DNA from: a virus
IMG/VR virus record: IMGVR_UViG_3300000553_000143
Coordinates: 9,625-35,537 of that record
Length of the DNA: 25,913 nucleotides
Strand: one strand, 5' to 3'
Position 1 is the first letter of the stretch, and every line of letters starts with the position of its first letter. Made by a program: the position numbers and the translations under genes. Positions 1 through 7,624 of the stretch are shown one piece after another. A model generated the notes under the pieces. That model did not search any database. It saw only the letters and a list, made by a program, of their open reading frames with translations, and was not told the DNA's origin.

Positions 1-475
1 AGCGATAGCGGGCGCGTAATTCTTTTTGCCAACTTTTTCTTTGAAAGAAAAAGTTGCCCAGATCAATAGAAAGGTCTTTGCGGTTTATTTTTATGTAAAA
101 TTCAAGGAATCAAGCAACTGAATGATAAAAATGATTTTATTTTTATCATTCAGCGATGATATAACCGAACACGCCCTATTCAAAACGGCAGAAAAACGCC
201 CGATTTTGTAGGATATATGCAGAGTTTTGCATACGTTAAAGAGGTTTAAACCGTTAATTTTCTGCTCAAATTCAGTCCTATTATACAGCAATAATCACAA
301 TGACACATAACAGAAAGATAGGAAGACAGTCCTTGTGATTATTGATTCCGCTTCTTGTGAACATGCTTGGGAGCTGTTCACATAGTCCTATTTCATCAAC
401 TCTTTTAGATGCATCGAAATATGTTGATACCATATAATAACAGTCCTGCTTATGTGGGTCATGGGCAGGACTGTT
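1..475. other. Non-coding left end with four inverted repeats
   Basis: I see no convincing gene here. The stretch is rich in perfect inverted repeats: 28-58 (13-bp arms, CAACTTTTTCTTT and its complement, almost no loop), 118-153 (15-bp arms, 6-nt loop), 289-344 (12-bp arms CAATAATCACAA, 32-nt loop) and 356-382 (7-bp arms). AGTCCT also occurs at 274, 328, 384 and 442, spaced 54-58 bp. The first hairpin looks like a two-way terminator of the kind found between Bacteroidetes genes, so this end may lie near a phage/host junction or simply follow the packaging operon. A 66-codon minus-strand frame at 91-291 runs through the second hairpin and is probably chance. Confidence 0.5.
439..475 (-). terminator. 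Hairpin directly after the large terminase stop
   Basis: Perfect 11-bp inverted repeat (AACAGTCCTGC and its complement) with a 15-nt loop. It starts one base after the stop codon of the large terminase gene (476-478). No U-run follows, only an AT-rich ATTATATGG stretch, so this is either a weak intrinsic terminator or an RNA 3' end stabiliser. Confidence 0.5.
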
Positions 476-2176
476 CTAAATTCTTGGTGATACAAACGTA
501 CTTTGGTTAAGGTGAAGCAACTGTCCATACTTTGTCCAGATACGCTTATCAACAGCATCACTAAAGTGGGTTGCTTCTTCAGGCAGGATCTTGTTCTTAC
601 GTTCAGAGCTTTTATCTTTCTCAAACTTACCATCTTTGTCAATGACCTTTGTGTTGTTCATTGATATCAATGTGAACTTGCACTTCCTGCCATTGATGAT
701 GAACTTGGGATATCTTGAGTCTTTCCCTTTCAAGATGTTCATCCACAACAGATACTTATCATGTTGCGGGGGTTCCATACCTTTATGAACTTTTGTCTCG
801 ACAATCCAACCGTTCTTTTGAAATCGGTCAATAGATTGTTCGTTATAGCTCTTTGAGTTCTTTGCATTCGGTTGTCTTGAATCGCCATAACGATCACGAT
901 AATAGATGATCTTCCTGGTTGGATGTGCTCCATAATACTTACAAAACTGATCAACCAATTCATCTATCATTACCCCTGGGGTATTTGTCTTGACAAAGAA
1001 TTCGTTGATCGTACAATCTACAGGTTCAACGATCTTTGTAACGAAGTTGTAGTTGCGCTCCTGGGCAACTGAGAACAGTGCCATCTTTGCACCCCAGTCG
1101 GGGACTATCTCCAATGGCTTGTTTGGATCGCAATCAAGGTCGAACTGACAATTCTCGTTCTCCAGTTTGCCAATATCCCAATTGCTGTCCTCTGCAATTC
1201 CCCTTATAAAATCATCGTTATAGGCATCATAATAAATATGGGTCTGTGGATCGAGGCTATAATAACAGTCCTCTATCTGGTCTATTATCCAGTTAAGGAT
1301 CTCAACCATAAATGTCAGGAGGTTTTGTTTATCAAACTCCCTGACTATATACGACATACCAAGATTCTGGATATTGTCGAAAGCATTTGCAAGGGTAAAC
1401 AGGATGCCATCTTTTGAAACAAAAGGGGCTATCTTTTTCTTTAGCCTTACCGTTTCGTTCCAAATATCCTTAAACAAACGGTTGTCTTTATCCTTATAAG
1501 CCTGGATCAACTGCAACTGCAGCTTTACTATCCGGTTCCAAATGTCGAATATCTGAATGCCCGCTTCCTCCTTATAATAGTTGCCATAGTTTAACAGCCA
1601 TTTTTGGTCGTGTGTATATGGCATTGAAGAAACGTACCTGAAACCATGATGTTGTTTTACAGGTTTGCGAGATTTGAACCCAAAATGTTCCTCATTGCCA
1701 CGGTTGGCAGGAGAAACCTCTTCGTCATATCTGGGTTTGTTCAGGGTCAATGCCTCATCAACAATCTCGCGGTCAAGGTTGGGGCCACGGGCAGATCCTT
1801 TTCGTTCCTGCGAAAGCATCAGAAATCCGGTGCCATTCGAGAAGGAAATAAAATTTTCGTACTTCGTCACTTTCTCGTATGGCTCTATAAATGTTTTAGG
1901 AGGTTTCCCGCCGATCTTAAAATCCTTTTCTTTTTCGTAGCCAAGTTTTTCAAGAAATTTGAGCGTCGATGGAAGTGTCCGGGTATAAATCTGCCCAAAA
2001 GTGCGACCGGTTATCGAGTTGACAGACCTTGGCATTGTACGGACAATGTTGTTGATCTCCCATCCTATTATATACGACTTTCCCGTACCACGTCCATGGA
2101 TATCAACTTCGCTTTTTGCATCGTTGATAACCGACAATTGCTGCGGAGCATTCAGGTCGATCAGTTCTGTGATCAT
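476..2176 (-). CDS. terL: Phage terminase large subunit (TerL)
   Basis: The ATP-driven DNA packaging motor and headful/cos nuclease; it docks on the portal and moves the phage genome into the prohead. The 566-aa length is normal for TerL. Visible motifs: Walker A HGRGTGKS at residues 27-34 near the N-terminus, Walker B-like REIVDEA with acidic residues D139/E140, and a C-terminal RNase H-like nuclease with candidate metal ligands D359 (VPDWGAK), D427/D431 (YYRDRYGD) and the late D in THFSDAVD around residue 545. The ATG start overlaps the stop of the upstream small-terminase candidate by 4 bp (ATGA), typical of translational coupling. A hairpin follows the stop, so this is probably the last gene of the packaging operon. 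The family call is firm; the packaging mode (cos or pac) cannot be read from it. Confidence 0.93.
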   Translation of the reverse strand: MITELIDLNAPQQLSVINDAKSEVDIHGRGTGKSYIIGWEINNIVRTMPRSVNSITGRTFGQIYTRTLPSTLKFLEKLGYEKEKDFKIGGKPPKTFIEPYEKVTKYENFISFSNGTGFLMLSQERKGSARGPNLDREIVDEALTLNKPRYDEEVSPANRGNEEHFGFKSRKPVKQHHGFRYVSSMPYTHDQKWLLNYGNYYKEEAGIQIFDIWNRIVKLQLQLIQAYKDKDNRLFKDIWNETVRLKKKIAPFVSKDGILFTLANAFDNIQNLGMSYIVREFDKQNLLTFMVEILNWIIDQIEDCYYSLDPQTHIYYDAYNDDFIRGIAEDSNWDIGKLENENCQFDLDCDPNKPLEIVPDWGAKMALFSVAQERNYNFVTKIVEPVDCTINEFFVKTNTPGVMIDELVDQFCKYYGAHPTRKIIYYRDRYGDSRQPNAKNSKSYNEQSIDRFQKNGWIVETKVHKGMEPPQHDKYLLWMNILKGKDSRYPKFIINGRKCKFTLISMNNTKVIDKDGKFEKDKSSERKNKILPEEATHFSDAVDKRIWTKYGQLLHLNQSTFVSPRI

Positions 2177-2766
2177 GATTTCATGATTTCTTCAGCTTCA
2201 ACATCTGTAATTTCGTTCCCGCCATAAATTGCCCTGTTCAATTCCTGTAGGGCAGCGGTTGGCAAGTCCTTTAGGCTATTAAGGTCAACTTTAAGCTGGC
2301 GGTTATCGTTCTGGATCAAGATATAAAACTGGTGCTTTTCGTTACGCTCAGGATCTGGTAGGTCTTCCGGCTTTTCGCCAATCAATTTGATCAGGTTGGC
2401 ATGTTCCATGGCGATAATTTTGCGGTCTTTATCGGTACTGGCATTTCGGCAGATTTCAATATTTTTCACGATATCGTTAAGAAGCCAATTGCGCCAAAAA
2501 TCAAAATCGAAAGTATGCAAGGTATTGAACAACCTTAACGACATCCTCAAATCTTCGTAGGCTTGCCTTTGGCTGATCTCAGGATATTTTTGTCTGTGCA
2601 CATTAACAGCATGTCGCTGTACCGGATTTTTGTCCAATATTTTCGATGCGGAAACAATACGGTCAAGCATTTCTTTCCTCTCCTGCGATAGCGGTGAGCT
2701 GTCAGGATCGAGCATATATGCTTTGATCTGTTCGTATTTTGTTTCTTCAAGTGCAGTTTTGCTCAT
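2173..2766 (-). CDS. Probable terminase small subunit or packaging protein
   Basis: A 197-aa soluble, charged protein directly upstream of terL, overlapping it by 4 bp. It would recognise phage DNA and hand it to TerL. The middle (around residues 45-85, with RHAVNVHRQKYPEISQRQA) is helical and basic, and reads like the DNA-binding or oligomerisation part seen in Bacteroidetes phage small terminases; the C-terminal third is acidic. The call leans mainly on position. The neighbouring 93-aa gene also has an HTH-like N-terminus and could be the real DNA-recognition subunit, so the two may share the job. Confidence 0.55.
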   Translation of the reverse strand: MSKTALEETKYEQIKAYMLDPDSSPLSQERKEMLDRIVSASKILDKNPVQRHAVNVHRQKYPEISQRQAYEDLRMSLRLFNTLHTFDFDFWRNWLLNDIVKNIEICRNASTDKDRKIIAMEHANLIKLIGEKPEDLPDPERNEKHQFYILIQNDNRQLKVDLNSLKDLPTAALQELNRAIYGGNEITDVEAEEIMKS

Positions 2767-3044
2767 TTCCTCGATTCCTTTTCAAAATTTAACATTGCTG
2801 TTTGTGCTGGGGTACTCCCGTTCAATGCCGATTGTTTTATCGACTTTCGTAATTCGATTTCAGTTGTTAACCTACCTTTGAAATACGCTACAGAACAGGG
2901 AGCATCCGATTTGCATTCAACTGCTATATGGAAATATTCAGCATCATCTTCTGTCAGTCCTAAATTAACAGCAATTTCTTCCGGAGAAAAAAACAAAGCT
3001 GCCATGTTTTCTATTTCGTTAAGTTGTTCCGCGCTCAAATTCAT
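2763..3044 (-). CDS. Small HTH protein of the packaging operon
   Basis: A 93-aa protein. The start is the ATG at 3044; a TTG two codons upstream is possible but less likely. Residues 12-30 (MAALFFSPEEIAVNLGLTE) look like a helix-turn-helix of the kind found at the N-terminus of small terminases, and the C-terminal half (TEIELRKSIKQSALNGSTP, ending in AQTAMLNF) resembles the segment that follows the HTH in many phage small terminase or Mu gp27/28-type proteins. It overlaps the next gene by 4 bp (2763-2766) and the PLD-like gene by about 26 bp. It could be the DNA-binding half of a split small terminase. Function is inferred from context and motif. Confidence 0.55.
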   Translation of the reverse strand: MNLSAEQLNEIENMAALFFSPEEIAVNLGLTEDDAEYFHIAVECKSDAPCSVAYFKGRLTTEIELRKSIKQSALNGSTPAQTAMLNFEKESRK

Positions 3045-3606
3045 GTTCAAGTACTTTTAGGTCGAATTCAAAAACTTCCCTATCTGTAAAAATCGTTCCA
3101 CGCTCAAGCTTTGGATTATCAGTTGCGTTCTGGCTCGTTACGATTGAGATGTTCCATTGATCGTTCCAAAGTAGGGCAACTTTGGCGTGTAACGACATGC
3201 ACCGATAATTGAAGCTGGTTGCAATAATCTGGAACGGTTTCGGGCTCATCACCCTTACCCGATTGTCGAGTATCACCCTGAAAGTTAGGATAGAACCTTT
3301 GTTGATATGGTTTTGCAGCTGCTCTATGCTTTTTGTGCTGAACGAATACGAAGTCATCAGCACATTTACCGGCCCTGTTTGCCTGATCAGGTAAGCGATC
3401 AAGCGTACCAGGTTAAAGTTCCCCCAACTGTAGTAATGATGCTCCTTCCCGTTTTCGATCTGCCCAATCGCTTTTGTCAATGTCTGGTCGCAATTGGCAA
3501 CAAAAACTGGCGTTGATCTGTCTTTCTTCATGCCAACATCACCGGTCGATTTCTCATCCGATGACGTTGGCGCACTCCAAACGATGTCGTTACTTCTTAC
3601 AAGCAT
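3019..3606 (-). CDS. PLD-like (single-HKD) nuclease family protein
   Basis: A 195-aa protein. Its C-terminal half contains SLHAKVALLWNDQWN followed by SIVTSQNATDNPKLERG, the HxK plus S-x-N-(x)n-ERG arrangement of phospholipase D-like nucleases, which dimerise to build one active site from two HxK motifs. The aspartate of the classical HxK(x4)D is displaced (D lies nine residues after the H), so this is a divergent member. It overlaps its neighbours on both sides (17 bp with the upstream gene, 26 bp with the downstream one), so it is translated as part of the packaging operon. In this position it may trim DNA during packaging or act on incoming or host DNA; that role is inference. Confidence 0.6.
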   Translation of the reverse strand: MLVRSNDIVWSAPTSSDEKSTGDVGMKKDRSTPVFVANCDQTLTKAIGQIENGKEHHYYSWGNFNLVRLIAYLIRQTGPVNVLMTSYSFSTKSIEQLQNHINKGSILTFRVILDNRVRVMSPKPFQIIATSFNYRCMSLHAKVALLWNDQWNISIVTSQNATDNPKLERGTIFTDREVFEFDLKVLEHEFERGTT

Positions 3607-4456
3607 CTTCCTGTAAAGGGTTTAACAACATCATTTCAATTTCTTTTATCCATTTGTTACGCTCCTGGACCCGCATTTCGATTTTTATCCGCTTTGGTCC
3701 GTTTGGCATCGGTGTTTTCACGTCGTGGTTTTCGTTTCCCTGGTAATCGAGTATTGTCTGGTCTTTACTGTTGCCAGTCTGGAGGTTTTTTTTCTGCCGC
3801 TTCAGCTCTTCGGTGTCCATTCCTGCATATTTTGAAATAGGTTGTTCATCAGGTTTTTCATCGGGATAAAGTTCCCTTTCGTTGGGAACTGTCCCTTTTT
3901 TGTCGAAAGTATCTTTAGCAGAGTAAAGGACCTCCAGCCTATTCGATATCGATTTGATCACGCTGAAAATTTCCTGCCTTTTCGTACAAACGCTTTCGGC
4001 GTTCGATTCTGGCATCTGGCACATTGCATCGTGCAACTTGCTGCGCTCTTGAAAAAGTTCAGCATATTCGTGGATCATGCGCCTGATCACCTTTGGGTAT
4101 TCGGCCAACGGTTTAGTATCGATGGTTTCGACCACTGCCGATAACGGAACTTCTGAATGAATTGTAAAGGTGGCAGCAGCCGTCAATTTTGCGACCGGTT
4201 GCAGCTTTGCCCTTTTTTCACAACTTACAAATTGGCTGCCCTGGATTTCGGCAATAAAGTCCTTCCAATTTGCGAGCGTTGCAACTCCCGAATTTTTCAA
4301 CAGCTCGTAAGCAAGTTTGTCGCCCATGGTGCGCTGCTTGCCAACGAACATACCAGAGTAATATTTTTGCCCTGTTACCTGGACCAACAGCGCAATGCCC
4401 TGGTTATAGTCCATGCCGTTGCGGACCCATTCGGTTACGGTTTCTTTGTTTGTCAT
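3590..4456 (-). CDS. Unknown 288-aa phage protein
   Basis: I do not recognise a named domain. The protein is soluble. It has an N-terminal segment, TEWVRNGMDYNQGIALLVQV, of a type I associate with Bacteroidetes phage proteins near the terminase, then a long helical, charged middle (about residues 115-185) that could form coiled coil, and a lysine-rich C-terminus. It overlaps the stop of the glycosyltransferase gene by 4 bp and the start of the PLD-like gene by 17 bp, so it belongs to the same operon. A structural or packaging accessory role is possible, but nothing in the sequence proves one. Confidence 0.6.
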   Translation of the reverse strand: MTNKETVTEWVRNGMDYNQGIALLVQVTGQKYYSGMFVGKQRTMGDKLAYELLKNSGVATLANWKDFIAEIQGSQFVSCEKRAKLQPVAKLTAAATFTIHSEVPLSAVVETIDTKPLAEYPKVIRRMIHEYAELFQERSKLHDAMCQMPESNAESVCTKRQEIFSVIKSISNRLEVLYSAKDTFDKKGTVPNERELYPDEKPDEQPISKYAGMDTEELKRQKKNLQTGNSKDQTILDYQGNENHDVKTPMPNGPKRIKIEMRVQERNKWIKEIEMMLLNPLQEDACKK

Positions 4457-6594
4457 AAATCAGATATTGAATGTATTAATTTGAATTCCAATTTTTTGCG
4501 AAGGTATTCGCGTTCGCCTGCCTTGAACATCTTGATCAGGTTGGCACCGCTCAGGTATTTCTCGAACAGGGCGGCACCCTCCTTAAAATCGCGCGGACCT
4601 GCAAGCCAACGGGCTATCTCTATATAGCGGTCGCTCAAGTCGGTGGTTTCCCATCGCGATATTTCGGCGAACCGGTTGTATAGCCATACCTTCAGTGATG
4701 GGTTCAACCCCGAATCGTTGAACGCCATAAACTGGCACCGTTCCAAACGGTTGTTCAATTGATCTGTCGTATAGTTTGCGAAAACGGTCTGCTTTTCGCC
4801 ATCAAGCTGCTGACCGGTATCGCCATAAACAACATTCCCATAAAGGCTTTTCATGGTCAACCCTTTGCCTTCGCCAATAGGGAACGGAGCCATTACCTCT
4901 GTAAAAAGTTTCTTATTGAACACTATTGGTGTATGGCAGTCGTAATTGTAGGCCGTCAAACTATTACGGTTAAGGGTTTCCATGGTGCGTTGTAACCTTG
5001 TGCGCCAGTAGTTCATGCCCCAAAATGTTTCGGGATAGGTATTCATGTCGCCTTTGTGGTAAGCGGGGATATTCCCCAAGTCCATTTCCTGCAATAAAAT
5101 ATGGTCATCGTTGATGAACAGGAAGTTGTCCGATAGCCGTTCATCGGCACAGGCAACCCATACTTTGTGCGCGATATTGCCATCGGCGTTAACGGTAGGG
5201 TTATAGATGTCGGTTGCCTCTATGTGGATCACATCCTCCGAAAGGAAATCTGGCCGTGTTCCCACAACAAATATCTTCCCGACGTTTATTCCATACGTTT
5301 CGATGCTCCGGAGCGAAAACCTCAGTTCATTGTTTGCCCAATTCGATCCTGTCCCCAGCACATACACAACATCGATGGTTTTGCCATCCGATGGGGCAAC
5401 CTTTATGGGTTTAGTCCGTACGATTGGGGCAAGCAGCTTTATCTCTTTTTCAGTCTTGCCGTTCATGCCTGGCGTATCGGTATGCACCAGTGCCAGATCT
5501 ATCCATTTCGATTCTCTGATATATCGGTTCAGCTCTGTGGCAAAATAGAAATCGGCATTGTAAACCGGTTTCGACTGCGTGACCTTCGCAAATCTGGCAT
5601 GGAAAACAAACGATCCCCAATCTATCCCACCATCTTCGATCACCCGGTTTCGGAACTGCCGGTCGTTGGGGAACAAATTTCCGTTGGGATGGCGATACCT
5701 TATTATATATAAGCAGTACTCTTTATCCATTTGTGCAAATAATTTCTCTACCCCGAGAGGATCGGGAAGGTAAGCATCGTCATCGAGTACCAAAATATAT
5801 CCGTCAGTAATGCCCTCTATCAATTCGCTGATGTACCCGTTTGCCGGGAAGTTTTTGTCTGATGTTTTCTTCACAGGCTTTACCCTGATCACTTTTGCAG
5901 GAGACTGGATGGCATAGTCGTAGCTCTCCTGATTATCGACACCTACAACGATCTCGATGTTGGGGTGCGTTTGCTTGAGTACCGATGTGATGCACCGCTC
6001 AAACATCGTTGGCCGCGAATGAGTACGGATGACGACCGTAAGTTTGTCCGAAAGGATATGTTTTTCGGTTCGCGAATAGTGCCGGTAATAGTGGTACACC
6101 TGAACGCCTGCCATCAATAGGATCTTCTCACCGGCTTTCATCAGGTTATCGGATATTGCAGTATCGACAGCCTGGATATTGGCTGCACGTGCCTGTTCGG
6201 CAATCCCATCTCGATATTTGATCCATGTGCGTTTCTGGATCAGGAGCAACGGAGCGCAAATGCGCTTTGTCTGTTCTATTGCCTTCAGGTGGTCGTTTAT
6301 ATAGGAGCTTTGGGTATTCTCGAACACATATTTGATCGAGTCGCTCTCCGGATTAACGCCTGGCTTCATTTGGTGCCCATAAGGCGAACGGCTTGCATAC
6401 GAAATAAACAGTCCTGTGCCGGGATATTTGTCGATGTACTCTTGCAAGTGTGTGCCGAAATCAGAAATCAGGAAAGCCATGTCGCCGTCCATCAGGCATC
6501 CCCAGTCGTTAGGGTCCGCAATGGTCTGCATATACATGTCGTAAGCCTCAAATAGTTTTTTGTTGAAAGCATATGGGGTGAAAAACCAGATCAT
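4453..6594 (-). CDS. Three-domain glycosyltransferase with Stealth-like C-terminus
   Basis: A 713-aa protein predicted to transfer sugars or sugar-phosphates. Residues 1-180 look like a GT-A domain (DGD at 36-38, ending in a YHYYR motif). Residues 184-390 form a family-2 glycosyltransferase: KLTVVIRTHSRP, then VLDDDAYLPD with the metal-binding DDD at 271-273. Residues 407-600 resemble Stealth phosphotransferases: DVVYVLG, then NELRFSLRSIE, then FLFINDDH (residues 492-498), and later CHTPIVFNKKLF. No signal peptide or membrane segment is visible. It is the first gene after a strong terminator and overlaps the next gene by 4 bp, so it heads the packaging operon. Possible targets are a virion protein, phage DNA or the host surface polysaccharide. 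Domain calls are good; the substrate is unknown. Confidence 0.8.
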   Translation of the reverse strand: MIWFFTPYAFNKKLFEAYDMYMQTIADPNDWGCLMDGDMAFLISDFGTHLQEYIDKYPGTGLFISYASRSPYGHQMKPGVNPESDSIKYVFENTQSSYINDHLKAIEQTKRICAPLLLIQKRTWIKYRDGIAEQARAANIQAVDTAISDNLMKAGEKILLMAGVQVYHYYRHYSRTEKHILSDKLTVVIRTHSRPTMFERCITSVLKQTHPNIEIVVGVDNQESYDYAIQSPAKVIRVKPVKKTSDKNFPANGYISELIEGITDGYILVLDDDAYLPDPLGVEKLFAQMDKEYCLYIIRYRHPNGNLFPNDRQFRNRVIEDGGIDWGSFVFHARFAKVTQSKPVYNADFYFATELNRYIRESKWIDLALVHTDTPGMNGKTEKEIKLLAPIVRTKPIKVAPSDGKTIDVVYVLGTGSNWANNELRFSLRSIETYGINVGKIFVVGTRPDFLSEDVIHIEATDIYNPTVNADGNIAHKVWVACADERLSDNFLFINDDHILLQEMDLGNIPAYHKGDMNTYPETFWGMNYWRTRLQRTMETLNRNSLTAYNYDCHTPIVFNKKLFTEVMAPFPIGEGKGLTMKSLYGNVVYGDTGQQLDGEKQTVFANYTTDQLNNRLERCQFMAFNDSGLNPSLKVWLYNRFAEISRWETTDLSDRYIEIARWLAGPRDFKEGAALFEKYLSGANLIKMFKAGEREYLRKKLEFKLIHSISDL

Positions 6595-6665
6595 ACCTTA
6601 TTTTTAATTTTCTGCTAAGGTATTTTGAAGAAAAACGGGCAGAAAGGACACAAACAAGCAGAAAA

Positions 6666-6690
6666 AAAGCCCCTTTGCTAAAGGGGCTTT
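6666..6690 (-). terminator. Strong intrinsic terminator after the head genes
   Basis: Perfect 11-bp hairpin (AAAGCCCCTTT, loop of 3) followed on the minus strand by an unbroken run of T. It ends the head-gene transcript 34 bp after the stop of the 81-aa gene. The stem is flanked by A and T runs on both sides, so it could also work on the plus strand. Confidence 0.85.
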
Positions 6691-6723
6691 AAAAATGAAG
6701 AATCAGGATCTATCGAAAAAATG

Positions 6724-6969
6724 CTAAGAAGGAGTCCTTTTCACTTTCCTTGTCTTTTCGGCGGTAGTGGCTGTTGCCAACTGTTCGGTTTTCCCATACA
6801 GTTCGATCTGCCCTTCCTCTGTAATTTCAAGGTACGGAAAATCAGATTCATAAAGCTTTACAATCGTTTCAACTGCGATATTGTCGCGGCTAAAATCAAT
6901 CTCGCCAAACAGGGAGGTAATTACCCTCCCTGGCTTGAGCTTTACAAACTTAAAGTAGCGTTTCCACAT
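6724..6969 (-). CDS. Small head-module protein, unknown
   Basis: An 81-aa protein with an N-terminal beta-rich region (KRYFKFVKLKPGRVITSLFG, then EIDFSRD) and a lysine/threonine-rich tail. It sits last in the head operon, 12 bp after the capsid-neighbour gene and just before a terminator. Bacteroidetes phages often have a small protein of this kind after the capsid cluster; a head-completion or connector role is inference only. Confidence 0.6.
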   Translation of the reverse strand: MWKRYFKFVKLKPGRVITSLFGEIDFSRDNIAVETIVKLYESDFPYLEITEEGQIELYGKTEQLATATTAEKTRKVKRTPS

Positions 6970-6981
6970 ACTTTTTTTAGG

Positions 6982-7530
6982 TTAGGCCGAAGCCTCTGTC
7001 AATGGGATATTCCCGGTATAAACCAGGACGTTTGCACACTTGTACGCAAAAGCGAACGAAATCCCCTTGCGGGCCGCAGTTTCTTTTCCGGTGCCTGCAC
7101 CATCTTTGCCGCCAACATTTTTTGCAGGCCTGAGTGCGTCACCCATCACATATTTCTGTCCGTCGCTATCGACAACAATAAACACGAGGTTTTCGTTTTT
7201 CGATGCGTTCATAAACCCAAGTGCCTTTAGGGGCAGACCTGGGTGAAAGAAGGTTAGGTTCTCGACAAACGATTTGCCATCGAGTTCGCCAACAGGCTCG
7301 ATCTTGAATTCACCGGTATCATCGGTAAGGTACATCTCGCACATCCGTTTGCCAGCTTTCATTACCAGGTCACCGGTAAGAGCTGCGGCACTTTCGAGCG
7401 TAGTGGGTGCAGCAGGTTTTGTTGGCCATTCCGAAACATCGTCATAATATCCAAAATAAACCTTCTGGATCAAACCGCCCATGTTGTCGCCATTGGGCAG
7501 GTTTTTGTCAATATCTGTAAAATCTATCAC
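6982..7530 (-). CDS. Probable virion structural protein
   Basis: A 182-aa protein downstream of the major capsid gene. The start appears to be GTG at 7530: an in-frame TAA lies two codons before it, and the first internal ATG (residue 17, MGGLIQKV) would cut off a plausible N-terminus. The C-terminal half has an alternating beta pattern (LVFIVVDSDGQKYVMGD, later FAFAYKCANVLVYTGN) like a tail-tube or head-decoration fold. The layout (GG-hydrophobic near the start, a DxDG/EDGNG strand, an aromatic C-terminal strand) matches the 151-aa protein at 10132-10587, which suggests two related structural proteins either side of the protease and capsid genes. No cleavage site or membrane segment is visible. 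Confidence 0.6.
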   Translation of the reverse strand: MIDFTDIDKNLPNGDNMGGLIQKVYFGYYDDVSEWPTKPAAPTTLESAAALTGDLVMKAGKRMCEMYLTDDTGEFKIEPVGELDGKSFVENLTFFHPGLPLKALGFMNASKNENLVFIVVDSDGQKYVMGDALRPAKNVGGKDGAGTGKETAARKGISFAFAYKCANVLVYTGNIPLTEASA

Positions 7531-7559
7531 GGGTTAATTTTTTAAATTGTGAAAGTTTC

Positions 7560-7616
7560 TTCATCCGGTCACTTCGGCACTTCGACTTTGCTCAGTGACC
7601 ATGGTGACCGGATGAA
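7560..7616. repeat. Long inverted repeat containing a TCACTGAGC-type palindromic element
   Basis: Outer arms TTCATCCGGTCAC (7560-7572) and the exact complement (7604-7616). Inside lies GGTCACT...AGTGACC (7567-7573 and 7594-7600), and the inner 25-mer at 7576-7600 matches elements at 13719, 14490 and 21103. It lies between the capsid gene and the next gene, whose start is 30 bp away. No T-run follows, so it is more likely a repeat element or RNA-processing hairpin than a terminator. Confidence 0.75.
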
Positions 7617-7624
7617 AATTTATG

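Noticed and set aside
91-291. 66-codon minus-strand frame near the left end
   Set aside because: It runs through a perfect 15-bp hairpin, has no family resemblance and no operon context.
6595-6665. Bacteroidetes-type promoter before the glycosyltransferase gene (TACCTTAG)
   Set aside because: The -7-like word is present but the upstream TTTG lies about 28 bases away instead of about 19-20, so I did not annotate it.
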